DNA of 64,000 bases, taken from an uncultured Coriobacteriaceae bacterium (GTDB taxonomy: Bacteria; Actinomycetota; Coriobacteriia; Coriobacteriales; Coriobacteriaceae). Position 1 is the stretch's first letter. Every line of letters begins with the position of its first letter. A program made the translations under genes and the position numbers. A model generated the notes under the pieces. The model ran no database searches, was not told the origin of the DNA, and saw only the letters and a program-made list of their open reading frames with translations. Below, one piece after another: positions 62,929 to 64,000 of the stretch. The stretch is from the NCBI GenBank assembly GCA_944321435.1, contig CALULH010000007.1, positions 1 to 64,000 on the forward strand. The letters run 5' to 3'.

Positions 62929-63528
62929 TTACTCGGCGGCGAGCGGAACAATCACAACACGACGATCTGGATCTACGCCCTCAGAATGCGTCATAACACG
63001 ATCGTCATCGCGCAAGGCAAGGTGGACCAAACGACGCTCATAAGCGCTCATAGGCGGCAAGGAGACTGAGCTGCCTTGGCGTGCTGCACGATTAGCCGCA
63101 GAGTGCGCCATGCCCTTAACCTTGTCCTTGCGGCGCGACTTATAACCCTCGATATCCACTACCACAGGGAAACGGAAGCCAAGGCGACGGCTCACAATAA
63201 GAGAGACAAGCGTCTGCAAGGATTCCAGTGTACGTCCATGTCGGCCGATCAAGACTGCCAGATCAGCACCAGAAACATCGAGGATCAGCTCGCCATCATC
63301 GCCGTCGTACTCATCGATGGTGCAGGAATCAGCATCAAAGGAGGAGAGAATAGAGCGAACCACATCAATGGAGATGTCAGCGATGGTGTCCAACTCATCA
63401 TCAGTCAACGACTCACCCGATTTAAAATGCGCCGCCAGCTCGGGATACTGACCCGTATAACCCTCAAGCACATCCTCGGACGACTCGATTTCCTCCGCCT
63501 CCAGGGTCTCTACGATCTCTTCTGCCAT
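62929..63528 (-). CDS. jag: RNA-binding protein Jag/KhpB
   Basis: Cytoplasmic RNA-binding protein of 199 residues, with an acidic N-terminal segment (about 1-45), a KH domain (about 75-140, LAVLIGRHGRTLESLQTLVS, the GxxG loop read as GRHG) and an R3H domain (about 140-195, with YERRLVHLALRDD). Jag/KhpB affects cell division and envelope growth in Gram-positives. Start ATG 63528 with GGAG five bases upstream. It lies between yidC and rsmG, the conserved origin order. Confidence 0.94.
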   Translation of the reverse strand: MAEEIVETLEAEEIESSEDVLEGYTGQYPELAAHFKSGESLTDDELDTIADISIDVVRSILSSFDADSCTIDEYDGDDGELILDVSGADLAVLIGRHGRTLESLQTLVSLIVSRRLGFRFPVVVDIEGYKSRRKDKVKGMAHSAANRAARQGSSVSLPPMSAYERRLVHLALRDDDRVMTHSEGVDPDRRVVIVPLAAE

Positions 63529-63539
63529 AACAACTCCAA

Positions 63540-63557
63540 TTGTAAGGTACCTTACAA
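63540..63557. promoter_or_regulatory. 18-bp palindrome just upstream of jag
   Basis: TTGTAAGGTACCTTACAA is perfectly palindromic and begins 11 bases before the jag start codon. It could be an operator or a translational structure. Confidence 0.45.
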
Positions 63558-63560
63558 ATA

Positions 63561-63595
63561 ACGCCGTTCCCCCTTTATCCTTGGGGGAACGGCGT
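63561..63595 (-). terminator. Intercistronic hairpin between yidC and jag
   Basis: ACGCCGTTCCCCC (63561-63573) pairs with GGGGGAACGGCGT (63583-63595), beginning a few bases past the yidC stop. There is no T-tract in the leftward direction, so partial termination or mRNA processing is likely. Confidence 0.6.
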
Positions 63596-63600
63596 CGGTA

Positions 63601-64000
63601 TTAACGCTTCTTATGAGGGCGGGCCTTCTTCTCACGACGCACCACATCAACCTCGATCGGCGCGTTTGCCAGGCGCTCCTCCTCCTGAGCCTTGTACTTC
63701 TCCATCACGCGCCTCGTGATGAAGAGCTGCTGCACCACACCCCACGCAGACGACGTATCGTAGTACAGCAGGACGCCGGCGGGCAGGCTCCATCCGACAA
63801 CCACCATGAAGATGGCCATGATAACCGCCATGCTCTTCATGCTCTGAGCCTGCGCGCCCGTCTGGCCGCGGGAGCTCAGAAGCTGCGGCACCAACGTCAG
63901 AACGCCGAAGAGCACCACGATCACCAGGTACGGAATAGCGGCAACCATGTCGGTTGCGAACATGCCACCGGGAGTGCCCGCAAGATCAGGAATGATCCCG
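63601..64000 (-). CDS. yidC: Membrane protein insertase YidC, partial
   Basis: C-terminal 133 residues of YidC/Oxa1, which inserts proteins into the cytoplasmic membrane; the N-terminal part is beyond the right edge. Visible: hydrophobic segments IPYLVIVVLFGVLTLVP and SMAVIMAIFMVVVGWSLP, the AGVLLYYDTSSAWGVVQQLF ending of the family and a basic tail KKARPHKKR. The frame continues past the window edge. YidC next to jag and rsmG marks the origin-proximal cluster. Confidence 0.93.
   Translation of the reverse strand, partial: GIIPDLAGTPGGMFATDMVAAIPYLVIVVLFGVLTLVPQLLSSRGQTGAQAQSMKSMAVIMAIFMVVVGWSLPAGVLLYYDTSSAWGVVQQLFITRRVMEKYKAQEEERLANAPIEVDVVRREKKARPHKKR

Noticed and set aside
1..64000. CRISPR array, prophage, integrase or rRNA genes
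   Set aside because: No regularly spaced repeats, phage or integrase genes or rRNA were seen anywhere in the window.

Overview
The window is a G+C-rich bacterial chromosome segment, most consistent with an anaerobic gut actinobacterium of class Coriobacteriia (Collinsella/Enorma/Olsenella-like). This is inferred from several things seen together: an Ech-type [NiFe] hydrogenase, LytTR regulators, a LuxR protein with a many-helix membrane domain, SpaA-type surface proteins with a class B sortase, an FprA flavodiiron protein and a PafBC-like WYL pair. The right end (yidC, jag, rsmG, parA, parB and a cluster of parS sites) is the classic origin-proximal block, so the replication origin probably lies just beyond the right edge. 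Species was not determined.

Layout. 0-9 kb: a partial lactaldehyde reductase (fucO-like), a peptide/nickel-type ABC transporter whose two permeases are fused into one protein, a lipoprotein and an aldo/keto reductase. GTCCCC-core repeats are scattered between these genes. 9-14.7 kb: an ech hydrogenase operon in the order echAB(fused)-C-D-E-F, read leftward. 15-20.2 kb: an amino-acid permease and an amidohydrolase, then a LytS-like kinase and a LytTR response regulator, all rightward. 20.4-26.2 kb: FprA, then a GH4 6-phospho-glycosidase and PTS EIICB, with a divergent RpiR regulator. 26.4-29.8 kb: two capsule-type Wzz/BY-kinase-like proteins flanking an NTF2-LytTR regulator that carries an 11-C tract just after its start codon. 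30-38 kb: an EF-G paralogue, the membrane LuxR regulator, an unknown protein, a NifU-like protein, purB and tRNA-Gly(CCC). 38-39.4 kb: a Cys-rich protein divergent from an ArsC-ArsR fusion across a large palindrome. 39.5-46.4 kb: a surface locus with an LPETS-anchored protein, a SpaA-repeat adhesin with a thioester-like head, and sortase B. 46.5-51.5 kb: an acidic membrane protein and a very large M28 peptidase-like membrane protein split by about 1,000 residues of low-complexity sequence. 51.8-59 kb: the WYL regulator pair, DinG helicase-exonuclease, D-Ala-D-Ala ligase and rlmN. 59-64 kb: parB, parA, parS sites, rsmG, jag and yidC (partial), in visibly more A+T-rich DNA.

How the parts may work together. 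The ABC transporter has a His-rich ATPase and a His-rich binding-protein tail and lies next to a nickel enzyme, so nickel uptake for the hydrogenase is plausible but unproven. The PTS, GH4 and RpiR genes form a self-contained beta- or alpha-glucoside module. The surface locus encodes its own sortase and two likely substrates. The least familiar parts are the split M28 protein, the noncanonical thioester adhesin with its sorting signals, the poly-C regulator between degenerate BY-kinases, and the ArsC-ArsR/Cys-rich pair.
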